33,021 nt of DNA, from positions 1-33,021 of the forward strand of contig NZ_JAIERS010000030.1 in assembly GCF_019746665.1 (NCBI RefSeq), in the 5' to 3' direction. A model generated the notes under the pieces. The model worked only from the letters and a program-made list of their open reading frames with translations. It had not been told where the DNA came from and ran no database searches. The position numbers and the translations under genes were made by a program. This document shows, piece by piece, positions 17,304 to 25,600 of the stretch (positions within the stretch are counted from its first letter, which is position 1; each line of letters begins with the position of its first letter). This DNA is from Sphingomonas sp. GTDB taxonomy: Bacteria > Pseudomonadota > Alphaproteobacteria > Sphingomonadales > Sphingomonadaceae.

Positions 17304-17352
17304 TTTTCGCCGTCGCCACGATGCACGTCTGGCACGGTCGGCACGGCGAAAA
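17304..17352 (+). promoter_or_regulatory. Intercistronic hairpin overlapping the ATP-grasp ribosome site
   Basis: TTTTCGCCGT (17304-17313) pairs perfectly with ACGGCGAAAA (17343-17352), and GCC (17315-17317) with GGC (17340-17342) after a one-base bulge. The right arm runs into AAGGAG (17351-17356), the ribosome site of the next gene. No T-tract follows, so a terminator is unlikely on the plus strand. Confidence 0.5.
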
Positions 17353-17362
17353 GGAGCGATTG

Positions 17363-18265
17363 ATGCGGCTTGACCTGTTGATACCCGCGCGCGGCGACGA
17401 TTATGCCGCGATGGCCGCCGAGGAGGCCGAAGACTACGTCGCCGCCTTCGCCGCGAGGGGCATCACGCTCGGTCCGCTGCCCTGGGACGAAGCGCCGGGG
17501 ATCGGGGACGCCGCGCTCGCGCTGTTCGCCTGGGGTTATCACCTCGCGCCCGAACGCTGGCAGGCGGTGCTCGACCGCTGGCCGGCGGAACGGCCGCTGC
17601 TCAACCCGCCCGCGCTGATTGCCTGGAACGTGCGCAAGACCTACCTCGCCGAGCTCGAGCGCGAGGGCGTGCCGATCGTCCCGAGCTGGTTCGGCGCGGC
17701 CACGCCGGCGAGCGTCGCTGCCGCGTTCGCGCGGTTCGGCTGCGAGGAGATGGTGGTGAAACCGCAGATCTCCGCGGGCAGCCATCAGACCCAGCGGCTC
17801 AAGCCGGGCGAGTCCGTGCCACCGCTTGCCGAGGCGATCCTGCAGCCCTTCCTGCCGGCGGTGGGCGAGGAGGGCGAGCTGTCGCTGCTGTTCATCGGCG
17901 GCACCTTCAGCCATGCGGTACGCAAGGTCGCCAAGGCCGGCGATTTCCGCATTCAGCCGCAATTTGGCGGCCAGCTGTCGCGCTTCGACCCGCCCGCCGA
18001 GGCGCTGAGCGTCGCCACCCAGGCGCTCGCCGCGCTGCCCGAAGCGCCAGTTTACGCGCGCGTCGATCTGATTCGGCGGCCCGACGGCACCCTCGCGCTG
18101 ATGGAGCTGGAGGCGACCGAGCCCGATCTCTACCCTGATCTCGGCGACGATGTGCCGGGCAAGCTCGCCGACGCGGTCATCGCTTATATCGGCCAGGTCC
18201 AAAGGATTAGCGGCACCCCCGCCAGCACCACCAGCAGCGACAGCGGCGCGCCGAGCCGGGCATAA
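17363..18265 (+). CDS. ATP-grasp domain protein (RimK/glutathione-synthetase-like ligase)
   Basis: This 300-residue protein has an ATP-grasp fold: an N-terminal Rossmann-like part (DLLIPARGDDYAAMAAEE), an ATP-contact strand EEMVVKPQISAGSHQT, and the metal/ATP motif YARVDLIRRPDG followed by LMELEATEPDLYPDL. Such enzymes join a carboxylate to an amine or thiol through an acyl-phosphate. The overall pattern resembles stand-alone ATP-grasp proteins related to DcsG; the substrate is unknown. ATG 17363 follows AAGGAG at the right distance. The last 20 or so residues (SGTPASTTSSDSGAPSRA) are Ser/Thr-rich and lie in the stretch that overlaps the convergent transporter gene, so they may be a late extension of the protein. 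Confidence 0.85.
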   Translation: MRLDLLIPARGDDYAAMAAEEAEDYVAAFAARGITLGPLPWDEAPGIGDAALALFAWGYHLAPERWQAVLDRWPAERPLLNPPALIAWNVRKTYLAELEREGVPIVPSWFGAATPASVAAAFARFGCEEMVVKPQISAGSHQTQRLKPGESVPPLAEAILQPFLPAVGEEGELSLLFIGGTFSHAVRKVAKAGDFRIQPQFGGQLSRFDPPAEALSVATQALAALPEAPVYARVDLIRRPDGTLALMELEATEPDLYPDLGDDVPGKLADAVIAYIGQVQRISGTPASTTSSDSGAPSRA

Positions 18266-19956
18266 TCGCCGAACCGATAGCCCCCCGGCCCCATCACCAG
18301 CGTGTTGCACTGGTGGCCGATCGGGGTGAGGAAATCGCACCCCGCCCCCACCGCCGTCGCCATCAGGAAGGCGTCGGGGCGGTAGCCGAGCTCATGCGCG
18401 AAGGTCGCGGCGATCGGGGCCATCACCAGCACGGTGGCGGCATTGTTGAGGAACGGCGTCACCGCCATCGCCGCGACCAGGATCAGCCCGACCGCGCCCC
18501 ATACCGGCAGCGCGCGGGCGAGCAGGGCGAGCTGATCGGCGATGATGCCCGACGCGCCCGTCGTGCGCAGCGTGTCGCTCACCGGGATCAGCGCGCCGAG
18601 CATCACCAGGATCGGCCATTCAACCGCTTGATAAGCCTCGCGAACCGGCAGCGCGCCAAGGATCAGCACCGCGCCCGCTGCGGCGAAAAAGGCCACGGCG
18701 ACCGGCACCGCCCCGCTCGCGGTCGCGACCATCGCCAGCGCGAGCGCGGCGACCGGGAGCAGCCCGTTGCGGGCGCTCCCCAGCCGCAGCACGCGCTCGG
18801 CGAGCGGCAGGCAACCGAGGTCGCGCAGCCGCTCCGGGAGCAGTCCGAGGGGCCCCTGGAGCACCACCACGTCGCCCCCGCGCAACGCGGTGTCGCCCAG
18901 CGCCGTCGCCAGCCGCTCTCCGGCACGCGAAATCGCGATCAAATTCACCCCATAGCGCGCCTGCAGCCGCAACCGGCCCGCGCTCTGCCCGATCAGCGGC
19001 GAATCGGTGGTGACCACCGCCTCGATCACCCCCACGTCGTCGCCCTTGGCATCTTCGGGCAGCGGCCGGTCCTGCCCGGCGAGCGCGAGCTTGTCGGTCG
19101 CGATCACCCGCTCCAACATATCGGGCGCGCCGCCCAGGATCAGCGTGTCGCCCGCGCGCAGCTCGGTCTCGGCCTGGACGGGGGTGCGGACCCCGACGCG
19201 GAGCAGGCTCGCGATCGTCACCGCGCGCTCGTGGCGATCGAGGAACGCCCGCACCGTCTCCCCCACCGCCGGCGAGCCCTCGCGCAGCTCGGCCTCGGTC
19301 ACATAGCCGGTGATGTCGAGCGCGTCGCCCATCGTCGGCGCGGCGCGGCGGTCGGACGGCAGCAGGCGATAGCCGAGCGTGAGGAAAGCCAGCCCCAGCA
19401 GCGTCAGCCCCGCGCCGACCGGCAGATAATCGAACATGTGGAAGGGCTCCCCCGTCATCTCCTGCCGCACCCGGCTGACGATGATGTTGGGCGAGGTGCC
19501 GACCAGCGTCATCAGCCCGCCGAGCAGCGAGGCGAACGCCATCGGCATCAGGAACACCGAAGGGTTGGTGCCGGACCGCTTGGCGAGCTGGAAGGCGGCC
19601 GGCATCAGCATCGCCAGCGCGCCGATATTCTTGACCAGCGCCGAGCCGAAGCCGACCGCGGCGGTGAGCACCAGCAACTGGCTCCGCGTGTGCCGGGCAT
19701 AGGGCGTGATCCGGGCGAGCGCCGCCTCGATCAGCCCCGATCGCTGCACCGCCGCCGAGATCACCAGCGCCGCGCCGACGATGATCACGATATCGTCGGA
19801 AAAGCCGCTGAACGCCGCCTTGGGCGAGACGATGCCGAGCGCGAGCCCCGCGAGCAGCGCGATGATCGCGACCACATCATAGCGGAACCGCCCCGACAGG
19901 AAGAGCGCCATCATGCCGGCCAGCAGCGCGATCGATTCGATCTGGGGGAGTGTCAC
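18184..19956 (-). CDS. SLC13-family anion permease with two RCK_C (TrkA_C) domains
   Basis: This 590-residue inner-membrane protein is of the Na+/dicarboxylate-sulfate (DASS/SLC13) type. Hydrophobic spans fill the N-terminal 200 residues (ALLAGMMALFLSGRF, IVIIVGAALVISAAV) and again the last 210. Between them lie two soluble RCK_C-like domains (about residues 210-285 and 305-385, with AGDTLILGG and GGDVVVLQG at equivalent ends). Each half has the family's asparagine-containing re-entrant motif region (LVGTSPNIIVS and PFLNNAATVLV). The likely start is GTG 19956 (MTLPQIESIAL): the reading frame stays open upstream to 20106, but that part is a proline-rich translation of a G/C-run spacer. Related proteins with RCK_C inserts carry sulfate or other anions; this substrate is not determined. 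The 3' end overlaps the ATP-grasp gene by 82 bases. Confidence 0.88.
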   Translation of the reverse strand: MTLPQIESIALLAGMMALFLSGRFRYDVVAIIALLAGLALGIVSPKAAFSGFSDDIVIIVGAALVISAAVQRSGLIEAALARITPYARHTRSQLLVLTAAVGFGSALVKNIGALAMLMPAAFQLAKRSGTNPSVFLMPMAFASLLGGLMTLVGTSPNIIVSRVRQEMTGEPFHMFDYLPVGAGLTLLGLAFLTLGYRLLPSDRRAAPTMGDALDITGYVTEAELREGSPAVGETVRAFLDRHERAVTIASLLRVGVRTPVQAETELRAGDTLILGGAPDMLERVIATDKLALAGQDRPLPEDAKGDDVGVIEAVVTTDSPLIGQSAGRLRLQARYGVNLIAISRAGERLATALGDTALRGGDVVVLQGPLGLLPERLRDLGCLPLAERVLRLGSARNGLLPVAALALAMVATASGAVPVAVAFFAAAGAVLILGALPVREAYQAVEWPILVMLGALIPVSDTLRTTGASGIIADQLALLARALPVWGAVGLILVAAMAVTPFLNNAATVLVMAPIAATFAHELGYRPDAFLMATAVGAGCDFLTPIGHQCNTLVMGPGGYRFGDYARLGAPLSLLVVLAGVPLILWTWPI

Positions 19957-19982
19957 GCAGGCGGAACGCTCGGCGGCGCGGC

Positions 19983-20017
19983 GGGGTTGCGTGGGGGGTG
20001 GTGCGATGGGGGGTGGG
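19983..20017 (+). other. G-run cluster with quadruplex potential
   Basis: Runs of four, six, six and three G (19983-19986, 19993-19998, 20008-20013, 20015-20017) lie just upstream of the transporter start, on the strand that is template for that gene. Two more GGG runs follow by about 20040. The rest of the 180-base gap holds the inverted repeats at 20045-20093 and TTCGGA-N13-TCCGAA (20106-20130). Confidence 0.45.
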
Positions 20018-20044
20018 AGCGGAACGGCGGGAGGTGGGCCGTCA

Positions 20045-20093
20045 GCGGAAAGGCGGATTCCGTTACAGTAACGATGAGGAGCTGCCTTTCCGC
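20045..20093. repeat. Nested inverted repeat beside the restriction-modification gene
   Basis: Outer arms GCGGAAAGGC (20045-20054) and GCCTTTCCGC (20084-20093) are perfect over ten bases. Inside is a second palindrome CGTTAC-A-GTAACG (20061-20073). There is no T-tract. The element lies 44 bases beyond the stop codon of the restriction-modification gene, where sequence composition returns to the local norm. Confidence 0.6.
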
Positions 20094-20136
20094 AAGCGAG
20101 CCCCATTCGGAAAGTATCGTCGTCTCCGAAAATCCC

Positions 20137-22542
20137 TCATTCGGGCAGAAAGCCCAGCTCATAGACCTGCGGGCGCAACTTATTGCTGAGGGCCGCGTAG
20201 GCGGCCTTGAAAGGATCGAGATCGGTTAGCGCGCTGTCACCATAAGCTTCGAGCGCGCGACGCACCTGATACCATCCGGCGTCGGGGCGGTTCAGCTTCA
20301 GTTCCTGCCTAATCTTGTTGGGAAAGCTGGTGGCGTGGAAGCGGGCGAACAGCTTGCGGCCTTCGTCAAGCACGCTGCGGGCTTCGGGCGAGAAGGTCAT
20401 ACCCGCCATGTACCGGACCATGAAGTCGCTCTCGAACCGCGCCTTCGCGCCGACTTCGGCTTCGGTGAAGGGGATGAAGTGGTTGGTGAGGCTCCAGTCG
20501 CGACCGTTCCAGCGTAGCCCGTCCGCGCCCGCAGTGAGATTGCTGTTATTGAACAGCATCCAGACGAGACAATCGGACTTGAACTCGTCTGAGAGCGGCT
20601 GCGAGGGTTGGAGGAACTGGTCGCGGTCGTTGAGCCATGTCGGCTTAATGAGTAGTCTTACGGTAAAAACGGTCGCAGCTTGCCAAAGATTATCCGGCGT
20701 AACGAAAAAACCCCGAGCACTGCTGTATCCCGATGACATCAAAAAAGTCTTTGCCACCGTATTTTGGAAGTCATTGCCAGCGCAGTTGAGCCAAGCAATA
20801 GCACCGTCTGACCATCTGGTCCCCCGAAGGTCGGTGCTGGAAGTGGCAGGAGTGATTGCGCCTTTGAGCGGGATCACTTCCTGCCTGTTTGAGGGTCGCC
20901 TAAACACCCAATCAGTAAGGAGTTTGAGGCCATCGTAATTCAAATACGTCTTTTCGCCGATTTGATTACCGTCCTTGTCCAAAGCAACCGCAGTCACATT
21001 GTCGATCACCGAGTTCGCGCTGGTGTCCCACACGAAAAACGAGATAGGAAAGTTACCCTTTAGCGCATCGAACGTTCGACTATGAACGGCAAATCCGCCG
21101 AGATATTCCGCGCGCCAAACCTGACGAAATTCATTGAGCGTAGGCGTCGAGATGTATTTTACTTTGCTGAAGATCGCCAGTTTAGCAGTAGGCATCTCCT
21201 GATATACTCGGGCAATGAACTGCATAGAGAGCTCGTTCGTTGCCTTTCCATATTGGCTCATCGCCGTACGAGCAAACCGCGTATTTGCAACGCCAAGCTT
21301 GTTTTCGCTTTTTGCCATCGGGACTGCGAGGCCCCCGCCTGTGGCCTCCGCATAAGGCGGATTGATCAGCACAAGGATCGGCTTTGCGCCTTTCCTGCCC
21401 TCGCGCGCATCGACAATCGCTTGTCGTAGCGCCAACGGTACCTTGCCCGACAGGCTATAGTCGATCTCGCCAAAATCGGTTACATCGTCGTTGAGGTAAT
21501 CATATTGGAAAATCTCCGCCCCGGCGAAGGCGGGGTTACTGCGCATAATCGTTACGTCCTCCTGATCCAGGGTGGACATGAAGACATTGCGCAGTTTGTT
21601 ATGCTTGGCCTCCAGATTGCCGACGCCCGCACACATATCCCAGACGATGTATTTCTGCTGCCAGTCCGCGCCCAATGTGGCGGTGAGCTGGTCGTAGGCT
21701 TTGTCCACGATATGGAGCGGAGTGTAGAATGCGCCCTTGAATTTCTGTTCGTCTTGCGGGAGCAGGCTATCGCGCCGTTCGAGCAGATAATGCCGCTCCG
21801 CCTCTGGCTCTGGCGGGCGGTGGTAGATGTTCCAGAAGTTGCGATAGCCACGCTCGCTGGCGAGTTCGTATTGCTCGGCGCCCAGAATGAACACCGGCTT
21901 GTCGCCGCTGAACAGCAGGCGCGCGGGCAGGTTGCGCATCGCTTCGTTGCGGCCATCGTGCATGATGTCTGCAAAGAACAGCACGGCATAGTCGGCCTCG
22001 CGCTTAACGCCGAGTTCGACGCCGATCATCGCCACCCATTTGTCGAACACCTGTCGCAGGTTGTTGCGTGTGATCGGTGTGCGGATGATCCGACCTTCGC
22101 GCACCGCGTCCTTCGCGGCCTTGATAAATTCGGCTTCGTAACCGTCGATCCGGTAGAGGATGAAATGGGTCTCGATGGTAGGGGCAATCTGCGCGGCTAG
22201 TGCCTTGTCGGCGGCTGATCCGGACTTGGGCCACGTGATGGACTTATCGTCGAGGATCGGCAGCGCGTGTTCGGTCGCCATCAGGGCGGCTTTTTCACGG
22301 TCGATCACGCACAAGAAGCCGGGGATGGCCTCACCGCGTTTCCGCGCGGCGCGGACGTAGACCAGCAACTGCGCGAACATCAGTAGCGGCGGAGTGGGAG
22401 CTTCCTTGGCCTCGAACCAGATTTCCGGTGTCTGGATATCCACCAGCCCCTTGAACACGCCCTTCAGGCCGAGCGCCGCAATATAGGCATCTTTGACATC
22501 TTCTTCGGTGCGGGCAGTGGAGAGCGACTGAAGGAGATTCAT
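20137..22542 (-). CDS. Type IIG-like restriction-modification protein (nuclease + N6-adenine methyltransferase)
   Basis: The protein has 801 residues. The N-terminal domain shows a PD-(D/E)XK-like pattern, Asp35 in GLVDIQTPE followed by EAK at 44-46 (IWFEAKEA), consistent with a nuclease. The middle is an adenine-specific DNA methyltransferase: GAFYTP at 270-275, motif I DMCAGVGN at 302-309 and motif IV NPPY at 394-397. The C-terminal 350 residues would hold the target recognition domain. One-polypeptide enzymes of this order (cleave, modify, recognise) are type IIG systems. No separate S, R or M gene and no helicase motifs are present, and neighbours are unrelated housekeeping genes. The gene is less G+C-rich than its surroundings, most strongly in the part encoding residues about 400-620, suggesting transfer. 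A stand-alone methyltransferase with an inactive nuclease domain is the main alternative. ATG 22542 has only a weak ribosome site. Confidence 0.8.
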   Translation of the reverse strand: MNLLQSLSTARTEEDVKDAYIAALGLKGVFKGLVDIQTPEIWFEAKEAPTPPLLMFAQLLVYVRAARKRGEAIPGFLCVIDREKAALMATEHALPILDDKSITWPKSGSAADKALAAQIAPTIETHFILYRIDGYEAEFIKAAKDAVREGRIIRTPITRNNLRQVFDKWVAMIGVELGVKREADYAVLFFADIMHDGRNEAMRNLPARLLFSGDKPVFILGAEQYELASERGYRNFWNIYHRPPEPEAERHYLLERRDSLLPQDEQKFKGAFYTPLHIVDKAYDQLTATLGADWQQKYIVWDMCAGVGNLEAKHNKLRNVFMSTLDQEDVTIMRSNPAFAGAEIFQYDYLNDDVTDFGEIDYSLSGKVPLALRQAIVDAREGRKGAKPILVLINPPYAEATGGGLAVPMAKSENKLGVANTRFARTAMSQYGKATNELSMQFIARVYQEMPTAKLAIFSKVKYISTPTLNEFRQVWRAEYLGGFAVHSRTFDALKGNFPISFFVWDTSANSVIDNVTAVALDKDGNQIGEKTYLNYDGLKLLTDWVFRRPSNRQEVIPLKGAITPATSSTDLRGTRWSDGAIAWLNCAGNDFQNTVAKTFLMSSGYSSARGFFVTPDNLWQAATVFTVRLLIKPTWLNDRDQFLQPSQPLSDEFKSDCLVWMLFNNSNLTAGADGLRWNGRDWSLTNHFIPFTEAEVGAKARFESDFMVRYMAGMTFSPEARSVLDEGRKLFARFHATSFPNKIRQELKLNRPDAGWYQVRRALEAYGDSALTDLDPFKAAYAALSNKLRPQVYELGFLPE

Positions 22543-22623
22543 GACCCAGGTTTTTCCGTTTTTCGCTCGATCAGATGGCAGACAGGTATAGATTTGTTTC
22601 GGTCTTTGGCGATACCATCCCCC

Positions 22624-25600
22624 CTAATAATCCTTGCTCACCCGCGCGTTGATGCTCTGCCGCCCGAGCGTCGAGATCGTCGACAGGATCGACAGCCACC
22701 GCGTCACCCGGAACTCGACCTGGGTCGCCGAATAGCCCTGGCCGTCGGTGATGATCTCCGCATAGAGCCGCCGCGTGATATATTTCCCCGCCGCGACTGA
22801 GGTCGTGCGGCCGATCTGCTGGTCGGGCGGCAGGATGCGCAGCCGGTCGAGCCCCACCACCCGGCGCAGCGAGTTGATCGGGTTCAGCCCCGTCCCGCCA
22901 TTTTGCAGCGCCGATACCGCCGCCGCCAGCTGCAACGCCTCGGGCGCCGACAGGCTGGTGATCGAGGTGCCGAACAACAGGCGTGACAGCAGCTCGTCCT
23001 GCGGCAGCGCGGGGTTGCTCGAGAACAGGATTTCGGGCTTGGTCGAGGGGCCGGTGACGCGGATCGTGGCGGACAGGCCGGTGGTGGTCGCGTCGGCCTC
23101 GATATCGAGCGCGGGGTCCGGCGGCGAATTGCCGAGGAAGCGGATCACCCCGCGGCGGATATCGAACTGGCGGCCCGAAAATTCATAGGTGCCGCGGATG
23201 ATCTGCGCCCGGCCGCCGATCGTCGGCGCCTCCGCGATCCCGCCCAGCTGCATGTCCGCCGACCAGAAGGAGGTGAGGCCGAGCCCGGTCACCGACAGCG
23301 CGTCATCGGTGCGGGCGTGGACGTCGAGCCGCCAGCTGCCCTGCGGCGCCTCCGCCTCCACCTCGCCGCCGGGCAGGTTGATCTCGCGCAGGTTGAGCTT
23401 GGGCACCGCCGCCGCCTGCACCGCCTGCCCCAGCCGATAGCGCGCGACATCGAGCCGCACATCGCCCGCGATCAGCCCGCCATCGCCGTCCGAGCGGATG
23501 CTCAAGGGGCCGGTGATCGTCGCGCCGATATCGTCGCGGTTGATCATCACCGCGCGGCTCGCCTGCAGCTTCAGGTCCATGCCGAAGCCGTTGACCGCGG
23601 CGAAATCGAAGCCGCCCGATCCCGTGACGCGCCCGCCGCGCCCGGCGTCCGCCGCGAAATTGTCGATCGTGAGGCGCGATCCGCTGAAGCGCCCGTCGCC
23701 GGTGACGTTGGTGAGCACGGTGCCGGTGCGCGTGCTCTCGATCCGCGCGCCCTTCGCGCGCAGCAGCCCGCGGATGCTGGGGTTGTTCACCCGCCCGCCG
23801 AGATCGGCGCCGATCGCGACCGGGCCGGACAGGTCGAACAGCTCGATGCCGGTGAGCCGCCAGAGCGTGTCCGCCGGCCCATCATAGCGCAGCTGCGCGA
23901 ACAACGGCGCGTTGGTGAGCCGGTCGACCAGGGCTTCGCCGGCGAGCGGCGTCAGCAGCGCCTGGGCGCGGCCGATCGTCTTGCCGCCCGATGCCATCAC
24001 CGCGCGCATCGCCGCGCGGTCGGTCTGCAGGATGCCCGCCAGCCCAAACTCGACCGGCTGCGAGCGCAGCACCAGCCCGGCGCGGCTCAACCCCCGCACC
24101 CGCAGATCGACGCGGCCCGTCGGCGCCCCACCGCGCGCCTGGGCGTAGCTGAGCTTGCCCGAAGCGCTGCCCGACAGCCCCAGCCCCGGCACCGCGAGAT
24201 CGAGGATCGTCATCGGCAGATTGTCGAGCGAGGCGTCGAGCGCCGCGCTTTCCTCGGCGAAGCGGCCGCTGATGCTGCCGGTGCCGCCGGCGAAGCTCAG
24301 CCGGGTTTCGGCGAGCCGCCACGCCTCGCCCTCGCGCGTCACGATCGCGGCGTTCTCCAGCTTGAGCGGGCGCCGCTCGATCTGGCCGTTCGCGCGGATC
24401 GTGTAGCGATCGGGGGCGATGTCGGCATCGGCGGTCAAGTCGAAGGCGGCGCCGCGCGCCCCGGCCAGCCGTACGGTCGCGGTGCCGGTGCCGTTGCGCA
24501 GCGTCGCGCTCGCCGAGAAGCGGCCGAGCGCGAGTGTCCCCTGGCGCAGCCCCTGCCCCTCCGCCCGTGCGGCGATCGTCGCGCCCTCGGGATCGAGCAA
24601 CGCGGTCACGTCGAGCCGCCCGCGCCGCAACCGGGTGTCGCCGAAGCGCGCATTGTCCGCCGCGAGTAGCGCCGCGACGCGCTGATGGCCTTCGGCAGGC
24701 GCGAAATCGATCCGCCCGCTCGCCGCGCCGTCCACGCTCAGCCGCCCCTCGAACCCATCGGGCTGCGAGGTGAGATCGCCGCGCCCGTGCATATCGGCGA
24801 CATCGAGCGTGGCGATCCGCACCACCGTGCGCTGCCCCTCGGCGATCAGCAGCGCGCCCTGGCCGGTGAACGCGCCGAGCGTCGAGCCGCCTTGCGCGCG
24901 CCAGTCATAGCCGGGCACGGTCGGGTCGAGATGCGCGGTCACATCGGCCAGGCCCAGCGCATCGGCGGGACGTGGCAGGCGCAGGTCGATCGTCGGGCGC
25001 TCCAGCCGGCCGTCGATCACCAGCGCCGCGATCGGGCCATAGCGCGCCTGCGTTCCGGTCGCCTCGAAATGCACCTCGGGGCTGTCGGGCCGGCGATAGC
25101 CTTGGGCGGTCAGGCGGATATCGGGCGCGGTAACGGTCAAATCCTGGAAGCGCAGGATCTTGTCGGGCGCCTGGATGAAGCGGGTCGCGAGCCGGGGCAG
25201 GCCGGCGGCGAGATGCTGGAACAGTTCATTGTCCAGCCGCAGCACCCGCGCCTCGGCGGTGCCGGCGAACACTTCGCCCTGCCCGCCCGGCGCCGGGCGC
25301 ACCGTCAGCCGCCCGCCCCCCGTCACCAGCCCCAGCCCGTGCAGCTCGAGCCGGGGGACGGCGGCGTCGATCACCGCCAGGAAATCGGGCCGGCCGATCG
25401 CGAAGCGCGCCTCGATCGCGGCGTTCAACAGCTTGGTGCGCAGCTTCAGCCCGCGCCCGGTCGCCCAACCATTGGCGATCACCATCGCCCCCTCCAGCCG
25501 GGGCGCGAGCAGGATGTTCTCGATCAGCGGATCGACCCCGCTCACGCGCCGCGCCGTGCCGCTCACCGGGATCACCGTGCCGTTGCCGGTGATCCGCCCG

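Noticed and set aside
19957..20106. N-terminal extension of the transporter
   Set aside because: It would encode a polyproline stretch from the G-run spacer ahead of the first membrane span; GTG 19956 gives the expected N-terminus.
18313..20229. A 638-codon plus-strand frame opposite the transporter
   Set aside because: The product is low-complexity Arg/His/Gln, while the minus strand encodes a clear SLC13 membrane protein.
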